Shown: piece by piece, positions 1 to 12,500 of the stretch
How positions within the stretch are numbered: position 1 is the first letter of the stretch
How the letters are laid out: each line of letters begins with the position of its first letter
Assembly (NCBI GenBank): GCA_005408345.1
Contig: SEMN01000221.1
Coordinates: forward strand, 253,001 to 317,000
Direction: 5' to 3'
DNA length: 64,000 bases
DNA from: Macquaria australasica
Taxonomy: Eukaryota; Chordata; Actinopteri; Centrarchiformes; Percichthyidae
The notes under the pieces: generated by a model
What the model was told of the DNA's origin: nothing
What the model saw: the letters and a program-made list of their open reading frames with translations, nothing else
Databases searched by the model: none
Program-made: the position numbers and the translations under genes

Positions 1-2342
1 AGTTTCAAAATATATATAGGCCTATACATATATCAGAGAAAGAATAACATGACATGGGGCGAATGAGCGTGTCAGAAAAAAAAGCGCCCTAATGGAATGA
101 AGTCATCAGCGGTAATTAAATGCAGTGGGCAGAGAGAGGACGGGAGCGCGCCTGCCCCTGGTGCGCGCTGGGTGGTCCGCTACGCTGATAAATGTTTGGC
201 CCTCACTCCAGGCGAGTGGCCGAGCAGGCACCGGTTAAAACAATACTTACATTCATTTATCCATTGGGTTAAAATCGCCTCTGCAACAGAAAAAACTAAC
301 AGTGGCACGTCTGTCACCTTTGGGTTGACAACGAAAATTTTACAATGGATTGTTTTCTCGCTTTCAATGTGGCCTGAAACAAAAAAAAAAGGCAGCGGCT
401 CGTGTTTTGGGTCTGGACAGTTCCGGTAAACATCAACAAACTATTTAATATTTCACTTATACATCGGAATTTAATTTAAATATGTTCCCTCACATTGAAC
501 TTATAAACATGCTGCCACATTATTTTACAGAAAAAAAATATTATAAGAGCTACTGGTGACCTTTACGCACAGGCAACACAGTCTCCAAACATTGTCTGGT
601 TTTACGCACAGAGGAAGAAATTGCAAAAATGTTCATCCACTTTCTTTCTACGGCATTATTATCCATTGTGTCAAAACCAACAATCATCAGATCACTAGAA
701 ACAGTAACGCCGGTGGAGATCAGAGGCACAGCACGCTCAACTGAACCCACGGAGAGGCAAAAGGTTGCAGGCTGCAGCTATCGAGATCTCCAGGGAACAA
801 TAAGCAACCTACTGTCAACAGTTTTAGGTTATGGACTGATCGTCTTTCAGTAGCTCTCGCTCACAGCTGTATAAAGGGCAGTAAAACGAACTGAAATTAA
901 GCACTTCGATTTTGGAAACACAAACAGATAAACAGAGTGGCGCGCATCTTTTTCTGTTTGAATCACAACTCAGTTAAAGCCAAAACATTCTGTAGAGCTT
1001 AAGGCATAATTAAGGCTTCGTTTTTCTAATTATCCTAGAAGATATTATGTCACATAAAACAAACTAAACATCCCAGGTTTTCCGTTGTGGCACTAACTTA
1101 AATCGGCCACAGTTCTGCTGGTGATATTGTGTTAAATCCACTTTACCTTCAGTCCTGGAACATTCGATGGTAAACTGCCTGCAGGAGTCGATCTCAAGTC
1201 CCCATCCGAGTTTCTGTGCTCACAGTTCGGCAGAGCTTCCACCTCGCTCCTCCTGCGTCTCTGCGTAAATATTATGACTGCATTACACAAACAATATTCA
1301 TGTGTAAAACGTCCAAGACGCTGCGAACAGACGGGCATATCGCATCAGATTGAGTATTAGCTGATCTAACGGGGCTTTTGCTTGATTTTTTATTTAAAGA
1401 AGGCCAGGGAAAATGTTTACATTTTGCTGTATAAACATCCTGCCCATGTTCCTGTCTGTCTTTTACAGAAATCAGGAGGGTGGCTTTGAATATGAGGGGC
1501 ATGTTTGCTGGTAAATGCTTTTTCATACGATAAAAATGTTTTATAAAATATTTCACAAGTTTATTAAGAGTTGAGCCATGACCTATTTGCCAACCATGTG
1601 GCCTGAAATGGAGAGATAGTATTTGCACTGCAGGTTTATGAATCTACACAGTTTATATCACAATGTCCAGTGTTGAAAACAAGAATTAAAATAAAAAAAA
1701 TTTGAAAATATGTAGGCAATCAAAATATGTAGGTTATCTAAAGACCATAGCCAGTATAGTTATCAGTGTGTGATCATGTAATATATTATAAGCCATTTGA
1801 ATGTCGTTCTATTCTATAGCATATTATTACAGGCTATATGGGAGATATATTCCCTATTTCAATGTAAGGAAGGGAAAAAACATTTCCCTGAAAAGTGAAC
1901 GCACACAGATGTGCATGCTTACAGCCCACCACTGGAGTAGGAGGGAACTGGGCGGGTCCCAACATTAGGATGGCCAAGACATCCAGCTTCCAATGCGCTG
2001 ATGGCAACAGATAAGTAAAAAGTGAGCTCCTCGGACGCACGACAACACACCAACTGAAGTGGAAAGCGGCTCCTGTTCTGCTCCTTATCCCATTTCGGAC
2101 GCTGCGTACAAGGCGGTACGGCTTCAGACTGCTGCAGGACTGAATCAAAAGGAAGAAGTCAGAGTTAAGAAGACAGTCTCGCCTTCGGCTTGTGCGTTAA
2201 GTTTGCTTACAGTTTGTCCACGGTTCGTTTTTTTTTTCGTTTTTTTTGCTCTTTATGTCAGCGAATTAGTATCCAACTTTGTAGTGTTTATAGGTGGAAA
2301 GCAACCATTTTCGTTTGCCATCTCGAAGACTAAATTTAACTA
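1..2342. other. foxf1 upstream region and 5' UTR
   Basis: This is non-coding DNA upstream of foxf1; none of its short reading frames resembles a protein. It is less AT-biased than the far intergenic DNA around 120-240, 1140-1340 and 1880-2200. The last part must hold the 5' UTR: there is a T-run at 2229-2248 and a four-codon uORF (ATG at 2255, TAG ending 2269). A TATAAAGG string at 870-877 is too far from the start codon to be assigned confidently to foxf1. In mammals the lncRNA FENDRR starts divergently from the FOXF1 promoter, but nothing here proves an equivalent transcript. Confidence 0.5.
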
Positions 2343-4787
2343 ATGACGGCAGAAGTCCAGCAGCCCCCAGCGCAGACTCCTGCCCAGAGCAGCCCGATGT
2401 CTGCTCCGGAGAAGCCGCACGGACAGACAGCGGTGATGGAAACCGCCTCCTCCACTACGAAAACCAAAAAGACAAACGCAGGGATCCGCAGACCAGAGAA
2501 ACCCCCATATTCATACATAGCTTTAATAGTCATGGCTATCCAGAGCTCTCCAACCAAGCGCCTGACGCTCAGTGAAATATACCAATTCCTGCAGAGCCGC
2601 TTCCCGTTTTTCAGGGGCTCATACCAGGGATGGAAGAACTCCGTGCGTCACAACTTGTCCCTGAACGAGTGCTTCATTAAGCTGCCCAAGGGCCTCGGTC
2701 GGCCAGGGAAGGGCCACTACTGGACTATCGACCCGGCTAGTGAGTTTATGTTCGAGGAAGGCTCCTTCAGAAGGAGACCCAGGGGTTTCAGGCGCAAGTG
2801 CCAGGCGTTGAAGCCCATGTACAGCATGATGAACGGCCTGGGATTCAACCACATCCCCGAGTCCTACAACTTCCAGGGGAGCGGCGGGGGCCTATCCTGT
2901 CCGCCCAACAGCTTGTCTCTGGACAGTGGGATTGGGATGATGAATGGACACTTGGCTGGTAACATGGAGGGGATGGGTCTGTCCGGGCACACCATGTCAC
3001 ACTTGTCAGCCAACAGTGGACATTCCTACATGGGAAGTTGTACAGGATCCACCGGGAGTGATTATGCCCACCACGACAATTCCGCTTCCCCTCTGCTCAC
3101 CAGCGGAGGGGTCATGGAGCCTCACCCCGTCTACTCGAGCTCAGCCTCGGCGTGGGCTCCGGCCCCCTCGGCCTCCCTGAATAACGGGGCCTCCTACATA
3201 AAGCAGCAGCCTCTGTCCCCTTGTAATCCAGGGGCCAACCCACTGCAGCCAAGCTTGCCGTCACATTCACTAGACCAACCCTACCTGCACCAGAACGGGC
3301 ACAGTACTACAGATTTACAAGGTAAGCTCAATTGTATCTATATTTCACCTCCAATTTATCTACTTCAAAAAACTGTAACATGTTCAGTAAAATGCAGTGG
3401 GTTTTATAAAGAAAACCTGTCGGAAAAGTGAAATCATAGGAACAAATATGATGCAGGAATATTTACAAACATCAAACCATTTCTTTACTAGAGGGTCTAA
3501 ATAATATTTTTTTTGTGTAGGGTCAAGCCTTGTGGTTCAGAGATTATAAATGGTCTTATGCCAAACATGGGCCTAATGGAAATACTGAGCAGCCTCACAT
3601 TACCTCATCTCTCAATATCAGCGTATTTATTTAGCTGCCACTAAACACAGGCTTATATCTAGTGTACAAATCAGAAGAGGAATTCAAATCAAGGCCATCG
3701 AGGAAAATGATGCAACTAAAAGAAACCACGTATTTTCTCCCACGAAAATTAAGCTTCGTCAGAGTCCTGCTCCCAATTAAATAGAGTACAGAACTCCAAA
3801 ATAAAACCCAGATATCAGGGGGGTTCAAACTTGCACGGTTCCAGTTTCTGGAAGTGATAAAAAAAATAAAATAAAAAATAAAAAAAAAAGAGGCACGAGA
3901 GGGCAGGGAGAGTCTGCCGGGACAGCTTAGAGCCGTGCCAATCTCCGGGCAAGAAAAACAAGCGCGGCTAGGACCAGCCTGCCTTGCCCCGAGGCCCCGA
4001 GTCCTCCGGGACTGGCGTGCAAAAGGGCCACTATCAATTAGCCCTGCAAGCCCGCCTCCCCTTTTGACAATCTTAATTGTGCTTGCTAAATGGACTTCGG
4101 GTCTGTGAGGAATATAGACTACACATGTAGAGTGAAGCTTAAAATATAATTATTAAATTCCGAGAAAACGCTCGATATGGAGCCTCCTCTCACAAAAAAA
4201 GATGGTAGCCTAACAGGTGTGGAAAAAACACGAGTATCAGGACAGACACTCCGTTTAACTCAACGTAAGTGTTTCAAGTTACCACAACTAATATTAATCT
4301 ATTAAAATCATAATATTTATTATTAGGCCTATGTGTTAAGATTATTTTATCAGCCTACCAATAGATCCATAAAATCAAAGTCAAGGCTATGGCTGCTCTG
4401 AGGAAATGTCTATCAAGGATAACTGACAACTAATTAACAGTTAAACAGAACGTATTTATATAAATGTTACAGACTAATCTTTTTACTATTTAAATAAGTT
4501 TTATTTAAAGTTTATAAGTTTTTTCAGAGCTTCACAACAAACATTCTTAGAAACTGTCAAAGTGTCATTAAACCTACTTGTGACATTAGAGGTCTTCACA
4601 TGTTTTAAAATACCTTTTCGCAGGTATTCCTCGGTACCATTCCCAGTCTCCAAGCATGTGCGACCGAAAGGAGTTCGTCTTCTCGTTCAACGCCATGACA
4701 GCCTCGTCGATGCACTCACCGAGCAGCGGCTCCTACTACCACCACCAACAGGTCGCCTACCAGGACATCAAGCCCTGCGTCATGTGA
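2343..4787 (+). CDS. foxf1: Forkhead box protein F1 (2 exons: 2343-3321, 4624-4787)
   Basis: Nuclear transcription factor of the FoxF class, which in vertebrates acts in lateral-plate and visceral mesoderm downstream of Hedgehog signalling. The joined exons give 380 residues, the size I expect for fish FoxF1. Residues 1-45 are a Q/P/S/T-rich leader. The forkhead domain covers about 50-152, opening with KPPYSYIAL (53-61), with recognition helix WKNSVRHNLSLNECF (97-111) and basic wing RRRPRGFRRK at its end. A long S/G/N/P-rich activation region follows, and the C-terminus ends in QDIKPCVM. The exon 1 donor is G|GTAAGC at 3321/3322 and the acceptor is CAG at 4621-4623; the split Gly codon closes the frame. 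Reading through the donor would replace the conserved C-terminus with unrelated sequence, so that version is rejected. Start context is weak at -3 (C). A FoxF2 paralogue is less likely, given the neighbour mthfsd and the protein length. Confidence 0.97.
3322..4623 (+). other. foxf1: foxf1 intron 1
   Basis: The single intron, 1302 bp, GT-AG. It holds an A-rich run at 3856-3892. A locally GC-rich stretch at about 3890-4110 contains TCAATTAG and TTAATTG homeodomain-type cores. That stretch contrasts with the AT-rich remainder and could be a conserved non-coding element, which is an inference from composition only. Confidence 0.7.
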
Positions 4788-5655
4788 TGCCTCCACGGAC
4801 AATCTGCAGACCCGAGGACGGTGTCACAGACTTGAGCCATGCAGCAGAGTGAACAGAAATGAGAACAAGCGAGTAAATAACCACTGAGAGACAGAGAGGC
4901 CTGCCCCGGCCCTGGAGAGTGCTCACTGCTATCAAGTAGACCGGACTACCTTTCTGTACTGTTTTACACAGCGACAAAGACACGGAGACGGGCCGATCAC
5001 AAAACAACCACATAATAATAATATATAATAATAAAAACTTTTTCATGCCATCAACATCGACCAGCGGGGTAAAGACTGGCTGTATGAAACCCTGCTGCTG
5101 TTTGGTACTTAGTCCTGCAGAGCGGATGACTACCACTTCACACTTTTGTTCATGTTTATTCTTCTTGTTAAAGTAGGCCAATGTAAAAATGCACATGTCC
5201 CATTTCTCCGTCTGAAGTTTTTACTTTTCTTTTCCTTGACAAATTAGAGTGAGGCTCTTCTCTCTTTTTTGGACTTTCATACCAGCGTTGAATTTTGAAA
5301 TGAACAATTATGGGCATCACATATATATATATGTCCATGTATACTGTGTAAAAATGATGGAGGCACTTTTTCAATAGCCTATAAGCGCAAGTTTTTATTT
5401 ATTCTGTAGGCCTACATATTTTAATTTTAGGCGAATTGGCCAAGGAGGTATATTGGCAATATTTGTCAGGACGCTTGATATTTGTTTTAAAATGAAATTT
5501 GAGGATATATTGTAAGCACTGTTATGTCGTTTGTGTTAGATATATGTAAACCATTACTTTCAGCACTGTATACTTATATGTTGTTAGGAAAATTAGCAAG
5601 GGTCCATCAGTGAGGGCTAATCTTTAGGATATATTACAACAAATCATTTGTAAAA

Positions 5656-5661
5656 AATAAA
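5656..5661 (+). terminator. foxf1: Candidate foxf1 poly(A) signal (AATAAA)
   Basis: Canonical AATAAA about 870 bp after the foxf1 stop, at the end of an AT-rich 3' UTR-like segment. An earlier AATAAA at 5029-5034, inside an ATA-rich run, is an alternative that would give a 3' UTR of about 250 bp. Confidence 0.4.
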
Positions 5662-8600
5662 ATATATCTGCTGGGCTGTTTAAGCCTAAATCCACAAAAA
5701 AAACAAGACATATTTCGATTTCATCACACACCCATAATTCATGGCAAATGTTTCGGGACACTGCAAACGAATATCCCACTAAAACTGTAAAATCTCTGTA
5801 CGTCTCAAGTCGACGATCATTATTACGCGATCAACCCAAAGTTGTCAGTGAGGTAACTTCAGCTTTTTCCTGAAACATCACAATATTTATATTAATACAA
5901 CAGGATTCTTACATAAATGTATAAACTTGCAATTCATTAATCAATTTAACTAAAAAGGAGAGTATAAACTGAGTTGACGTGGGTTTCATCTACTAAATCT
6001 TTAGTGATACTGAAGCCAAAAAATGTAAAGCACAATAGGAACATGAGGTCCACACTAAAATGTTGTATCACAGAAGTGCCTTGTTATGATGCAGTTCATG
6101 ATTGAGGCCAAAGTTGTTTCACCTGGCGGGAGCAGGTCGTCATGTCTGTTATGGTAAACTGACATTAAATGAACAAATCAGATTTTCCACAAAACAATGA
6201 TTAATTGATTACAGCTTTAAAATAAATGCTTTTTAAAAGCCAATCGCATTATGCCCTCTACGTAACGAGAGTGTGCGCAGCAATTAAGGCGTAACAAATC
6301 AGAGGCAGAGATCTCACCCGCGTTTGGTTACAGGGTGAAAACCTGCAGCACCACCATTGCTCTGGTACATTTACAGCTGTCTTCCTCAAAATGTGTCTGC
6401 TGAATAGCTCAGGGGTGTCCAAGATGCTTTAACTTGTGGACAATCTATAAAAAGAATAGGCTTTAAGAAAATAAAAATTCCAAACTACCAACTTATAAAG
6501 AGAAAAAAATGGTTCAGTGGGTTTTACATAAAATATAAAGGCATGCTGTGCAGAGAAAGCTTTGTTTCTCCTCTTAAAAACACTCTCTACTTCCTAAATA
6601 TTATAGAAATATCAAAATGTATATCAGAGGCATTCACGGGATGGATAAGTGAATGTCTTATCACACCATGGAAATACTACATAACCACTAGTTATATTAC
6701 AAAAGGCACACAAGCTAATTATTCTAGATAATTGTTATTGTGTTCCTTATTATTTGTTAATTATAGCAGTTGTAAAATTCATAATTGTTAGTTTTACCAG
6801 CTGGCTGTATATTAAGGTTACTGCTGTAATATTAATTTGAATGGGCACAAATAAGAAAGTGAAGACTTCTTTAAGGATTTGAAATTCTTTTAGTTTCAGA
6901 GAAGTCTGTGGTGTTGAAAATAATAACAGGTTCTTCTTATGTAGAAAAACATGGTGGGCAGAAATCTATTTTGTGAACATCCACATAGTCAGATCAGATA
7001 AAGCAACTGAATTGCAATTTAAGATGTCTTCTCGTTCATTTTATTCTGTAAGTAATGCTGTCGAGGCGAGTACATTCATCTGTACTCGAGGCCGCAACAT
7101 GCTGGTTGCAGGTTTTAATATTAGAGTAGCTTTGAAATCTCACATGACCACTGACTGAACCCCAGTAAAATGAGCATGCCATGGAGCACAGGGGTAGCAG
7201 GCTCAACAGCAGTGGAACAGCGCATTAACAAACTGATGACATTTGCCGAAGTTCAGTGCTCTGGCGGGGCTGAGTGAGCGAGATGGGGCTCCACAGCTGT
7301 TCCCTCGCCAGGCATGGGATGACAGCTCCATAAAAAGCCTGAGGCCTGCTCTGTGCAGACAGACATGCCCTGTGCTTGTGTCTCAACACAATCAAGACTT
7401 CAGTGAAAACAGGACACTTGTCAGGCACTGCAGACGGACACGAGAGTGATAAGTTACCAGGTAATAGTCTGTGCAGAAACACAGACATATACAGTTAAAA
7501 CTTTCCAGGGCACAAGATGCAGGTTACTGGGTGCTTAAGTCTGGACGAGTGGCTGGCATGTGTATGATACTCTTAGTATTTCAATTTGAGTTAATCTCTT
7601 GTTCTGTTTGAAAACCGACCTGTATTGCAGATGGAGCCACTTTCAGAACAAGGCAACAATGAATGGTCACTCTAAATGATGCGTTACCCATCAAGAAAAC
7701 ACTAACTGGATGCATAATCCAAAGTTTGTTCAAAATCACTAATGAAACAGATAAAACAATTTAAAGTTTAAAGGTTGACCTGTTAATTATTTGTTTTATA
7801 TTTGTGTAAGATCCATCAGCCCTCTGAGTTTTGTCAAAATCCGACCAGTGGTCTGAGATATCATGCTTAAGTTTAACTTTTGCCCTTTAACTGCTGTCTC
7901 TTCAGTAGAACAATCTGTTATTTATACAGACGGTTTGATAAATAACAGGCTTTGTTACAACTGGACTACAACGATGTAGGAGTCTGGGTTTTTCAAAGTT
8001 TGCAGTTTGATCTCTAAAATGCGCAATAATAATTTCTTAAATGCTGCAAAACAATGTGAAGATGCATCATCCCTCACATATTTTAGTACAGTAAGATACT
8101 GCACAGTGATGTTAAAAAAAAAAGGACACTAGTAAGCAGGAACCAGTACAATCAAACACTTTAGTAGAGAATGTTATAATGTGCTACAAACAGATTAACA
8201 CTAGAACAGCTCATGGTCGCTTATCTTATCTGTTAAATGGTGAGAATGGCTTCATACTCAAACTGACCTAACGAGACAGAATGCCATGAACATGTCATTT
8301 TTATCAGTAAAAGGTACAAATATCACTGTTTAAATGTACAATTTCCAAAATATTCTGAAAAAAAACCTTAGCAAGTAGAAAGCACTTTAAACAAGTAGAA
8401 ATCAAAAAGCATGGCTACAACGAGGCTGCACAAACTTCTAAATTTGTTATTTTTTAAATAAAATAGGTTTAGATGTTTATGATCTGCATCTAGATCCAGA
8501 TCTTTGTCAAAATACACCGATAGACAATCATGTTGATTTTTAGAGAATACCTAAATCCTGGGTTATGTGCAAAGACGAATTGTGCAAATTTTCAACAGAG

Positions 8601-9599
8601 TCAGAATCATCACGACTAAATTATGGCTATTCAAATGCATCTTATTGCTGTAATCAAAATGGCATAACAATTTGCCAATGTGTTCATGTCTCTTAAATTT
8701 GGCTGAAAGTGCACAATATGCTCAAGATTTATGGCAACTTATGTCAAATGGGCCACATCTATTTCACAATTCAGCAATGGAATATGAAAAAAAGATATGA
8801 CTTTAGGGTCATTCAAATGTTAGATTTTGTGAAGAGTGGATGAAATAAGTAGGAGAAGTGAAAAATGTGTTTTTCAAAAATATTAAAAATGGTGGAAAAT
8901 CTGTGTGGTTAAACATCGGTGTGGCCTATATGGATGAATAAAATGTTAGACCAAGGTTTTTTTTATTTATTTCACTACTAGGCTTAATGGGTCAAGAATC
9001 ATCAAGACTGTATGAAATGAATAATGACCACATGGTGGCGCTATATGCAACAAAAACTAACCAGTTCTTCTTTGGCCTATAGCCTTGGTTAAATGTTTGT
9101 AGAGATAACCAACAAGCAGATACATAGATCTGAAAACACAACCTTCTTGGAGGACGTAATTAAAGTTGGTTGTGGAAATAAAATGTACTTAACACAAAGA
9201 CACACAGTCTGTGGTTTCAAAGGGAAATAACTAACTCTAAGAATTACTCAAAAAAGCACCTTCAAGGAATGAAGGCTCTGGGGACACACAGACCAGGAGG
9301 CGTGTGTGAATAAACAAGGCACGTAGACGTGTTGTTAATATTGTGAAATGATATGTACAAAATACTTTTCTAGTGAAATGCTTTATGATGCTGGGATTCA
9401 GCAATTGCATATGTTATTCATATTTTGTTAAACTCATTAGCCTTAGCAGTCACTTCAGATGTCTAAGGTTCATATAACTGAGGTCAACTTGTAACAAATC
9501 CAGAAATTTTGAAATAAAAACCAAAAACTAAACTCTTCTTAAGGCATTTAACGTTGCTCCACAATTAATACTTATTGGGCTGCGTATTGCCTATTGCCA
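5662..9599. other. Intergenic region between foxf1 and mthfsd 3' ends
   Basis: AT-rich DNA with no convincing coding exon on either strand. About 8400-9170 has the texture of an old degenerate dispersed repeat (many runs such as TTTGTCAAAA, and GTGGCGCTAT at 9035-9044). The rest is unassigned. foxf1 regulatory elements are plausible here but cannot be identified by eye. Confidence 0.5.
8962..8967 (-). terminator. mthfsd: Candidate mthfsd poly(A) signal
   Basis: The first AATAAA on the minus strand downstream of the mthfsd stop, implying a 3' UTR of about 630 bp. I found no closer canonical or ATTAAA signal in 9000-9599. It is only a hexamer match. Confidence 0.3.
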
Positions 9600-12500
9600 T
9601 TACTCCTCAGTCATTTCATTGCCGTCACTCTCAGTATCTGGTGGTGCCGTTTTAGATTTCGGAGCTGTTGATGGTCTTGGTCTCCTATTGGACTGTCCGG
9701 ACCTCTTGCCTCCCCGCTGGCTCTTGGCCAGCTCAGCCTGCAGACTGTGGCCATTCAGACTGAGACCCTGCAGAGCCTCCAAGGCCTGCTCTGCAGCCTC
9801 AGGGTGGCTGTAGTCCAGGAAGGCCCTGTGTTGAGCTCCCTGCCAGGTGAGCCTCAGTGGGGCAGCCTCCCTCTCTCTGAGGGCAGTTTTCAGCTCACTA
9901 ACACGCAGCCCAGCAGGGATTCCCCCCAGGTAAACTGTGGTCACACTCAGAGGGAGCTTACGTTGAGACATGACTTCACTTCCACCCTCCTCTGGGCCCT
10001 TCTTCATGTTCCCTCCACTTCTTCCCTTTCCTCTCTCGTTGATTTCTCCCTCTTTACCTCCCCTGCCATCTCCTCTGCTGTCTTTCCTCACTCTAGCTGG
10101 ACGCTGTCTGGCTTTCTGTTCTGACTCTGCTCTTTTCTCCTGTCTGGATTCTCCCTCAGCATCCTGCTGTGTGTTCTGCCTTGGCCTCCGTCTGGTTTGC
10201 CTTCTGGGTTGACTGGTCTGCAGACCGGGCTCCGCTGCAGCAGGCACCGCCCCGAGTGTTACATCCTTTCCAGCCTGTTCCTCCAGTGCACGCAGCGTCT
10301 TCAGGATGGGGATCTTCTCCAGCTTTTCTGTGTCCAGCTGAAGACAAATAACCGGACAAGCTCAGTAAGGCTGAAAGGGGAGGGGTGTTAGTCACACACA
10401 GCAAACAAATAGCCCTGCTCTGAGCCAAAGCACCATACCTATGGATGAGTTAAATTAATAACAAAGTGAAAGCTGACAAATTAACTGGTATTATTCCATC
10501 CTGCTCACAGCCCATGCCATAATAATTATCTTTATAGCAGCAGGACATTTCACTTCCCAAGCAGTTAAAAATAAAGACTGCTCTCTTGATTTGTTGGGCG
10601 TTTAAGTGTCTTGGCAGCCTTTGATGCTAAGCAGTCCTGTAAAGGATATACGGGGCTATTGTTTTTACACTGGCCTGCTTGACCTGTCGTTCCCCTGCCC
10701 CTGCAGAGCCAAGCTGGCTGGGCAGAGGAGCCTTTGATGATCAGACATGGCCTTCCTGTCGGTGAGGTCACTGGGTCCTGTTTACTTACAAGCATGTCTT
10801 AAGGAACCCAGAGGTTACACACAAACTCTTCACATGTAAAGAAGATTGTCCCCCTCATGTCTAATTAAAGACAAATTATCACGTGGAAAAACACATGACA
10901 TTTCTCTGCCAGTGAAAATGATACGCACACAGTTAACTATTGTTTTTTGGGCTGTTTTTTCACCCCAAGGTTTTTCAGTCTTTTGTGTTTATAGCTGGTT
11001 GTTGTGTGTCTTAGGAGTATATGTATGTATATAAATAACTAAAATGCTAACTCATTTTTTTAATCATTATTATTACTGAATAAATGAGTGAACAGAAAAT
11101 AAGACAAAAAGAGTTATACTGTGACAATTATCATAGCTCAGAGAAATGAAATGCCTACAGAAGCAGACTGAATACGAGTCCTCTGATGAGGTGTGGTGTC
11201 ATTACCCGTCCATTAGAGGGCAGTGTCGCTAAGCAGAGAGGCTAAATATTTTGTTAGGCACTCAGGACAGAGCATCTCTGTATAATAAGTTATTTTTATA
11301 ATTAGTAATAAATAAAATAAGTAATAATTAAAGAGTTGTAGTCCGATTAGGTGTGCAAGAAGCAGGCTACATCTAAAATGTTACAGCAGTCCAATAATAC
11401 ACACATGTTAAAAACAAATACAAAAATTATCTGTTGTTTGTAACACATTTTATTTAATTGGGATAACTTTTGTTTTAATGTTCAACACAAAATTGTAGTC
11501 TTTACGATGAATGTTATGCATACTGTCTGATTCTGTAAAGATTATCTTATTTTTACATCACTTTTTATCTGGTTAAACAACAAGTTGAACAATCATGCCA
11601 AATGCTTATTTCCTCAGTCTGAAGCAGAGCCCCCTGCCTCCATACTGTTTCTCATTAAATTTCCGCATTTCATAAGACTGATCCATTTTAAGATGAAAAC
11701 ATTACATAAGGACTGAATCACTGATGGGTTGCTTTTAGCCATTATTGAAATGGTTGTAGTGATGTTTCCAATTCTTTTTCCCTTTTTCTTGATGCAATAT
11801 TTTTAAACCAACCTTAAAATCAAATAAACCTGACATTTAAGTCTGACGTACTGTACGTCTGTATTGTGGACTTGTAGTAGCACTAAACACATCAAAGAAA
11901 AGTTCTTTTAATATACCTTAGTCCAGATGATTCCCTGTGGCTTGGGGATCTGGCAATCCGTTTTAATAACCCTGGTGGGTGTGAGGATGTAGTCCACAGT
12001 CAGGTCATGACTTTGTACTAACTCCTCTGGAATGTCCACCACCTGAAAGCACAAATACCCGAATTATTATGATTTGTTGAAATCGTATTTTCAAGTTAAA
12101 ACTATTACTTTTGCCAGTTACAACTTCTAAAATATGAGCGTACTCACATTGGTGTAAGTTGATGACCTTTGGAATTTGTGTCAGGCACTTGCCATTATTT
12201 TTGACATTTTACACACTACATGGCAAACTGCTGAACTGAAAAAATATACATAATAGATGAAAGTGTAATTTTAACTCCCACTATGGATATAGCAAGCAAC
12301 ACTTGACATGTAACATTTTTACTGCTATGGTGTTTTTATTTAATAAAGTGAGTCAGATAGCTTTAAGTAAATAATAATTTCACCTCTACTGGGTAATAAA
12401 ATGAAAACAATCAAGTTCAACATGTTCAGAACTCTGATGAATGAGTAAACAAACCTGGCAGTCATGGACAATAGTAACCACCACAGTAGACTCGTTCACA

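Noticed and set aside
870..877. TATAAAGG as the foxf1 TATA box
   Set aside because: It is nearly 1.5 kb before the start codon in a gene with a short first exon, so assignment to foxf1 is not supported.
4562..4852. 96-codon frame starting before foxf1 exon 2
   Set aside because: It reads intron sequence and then exon 2 in the wrong frame; the spliced frame gives the conserved FoxF1 C-terminus.
9970..10391. Plus-strand open frames opposite the last mthfsd exon
   Set aside because: They mirror a GC-rich coding exon on the other strand and encode low-complexity sequence.
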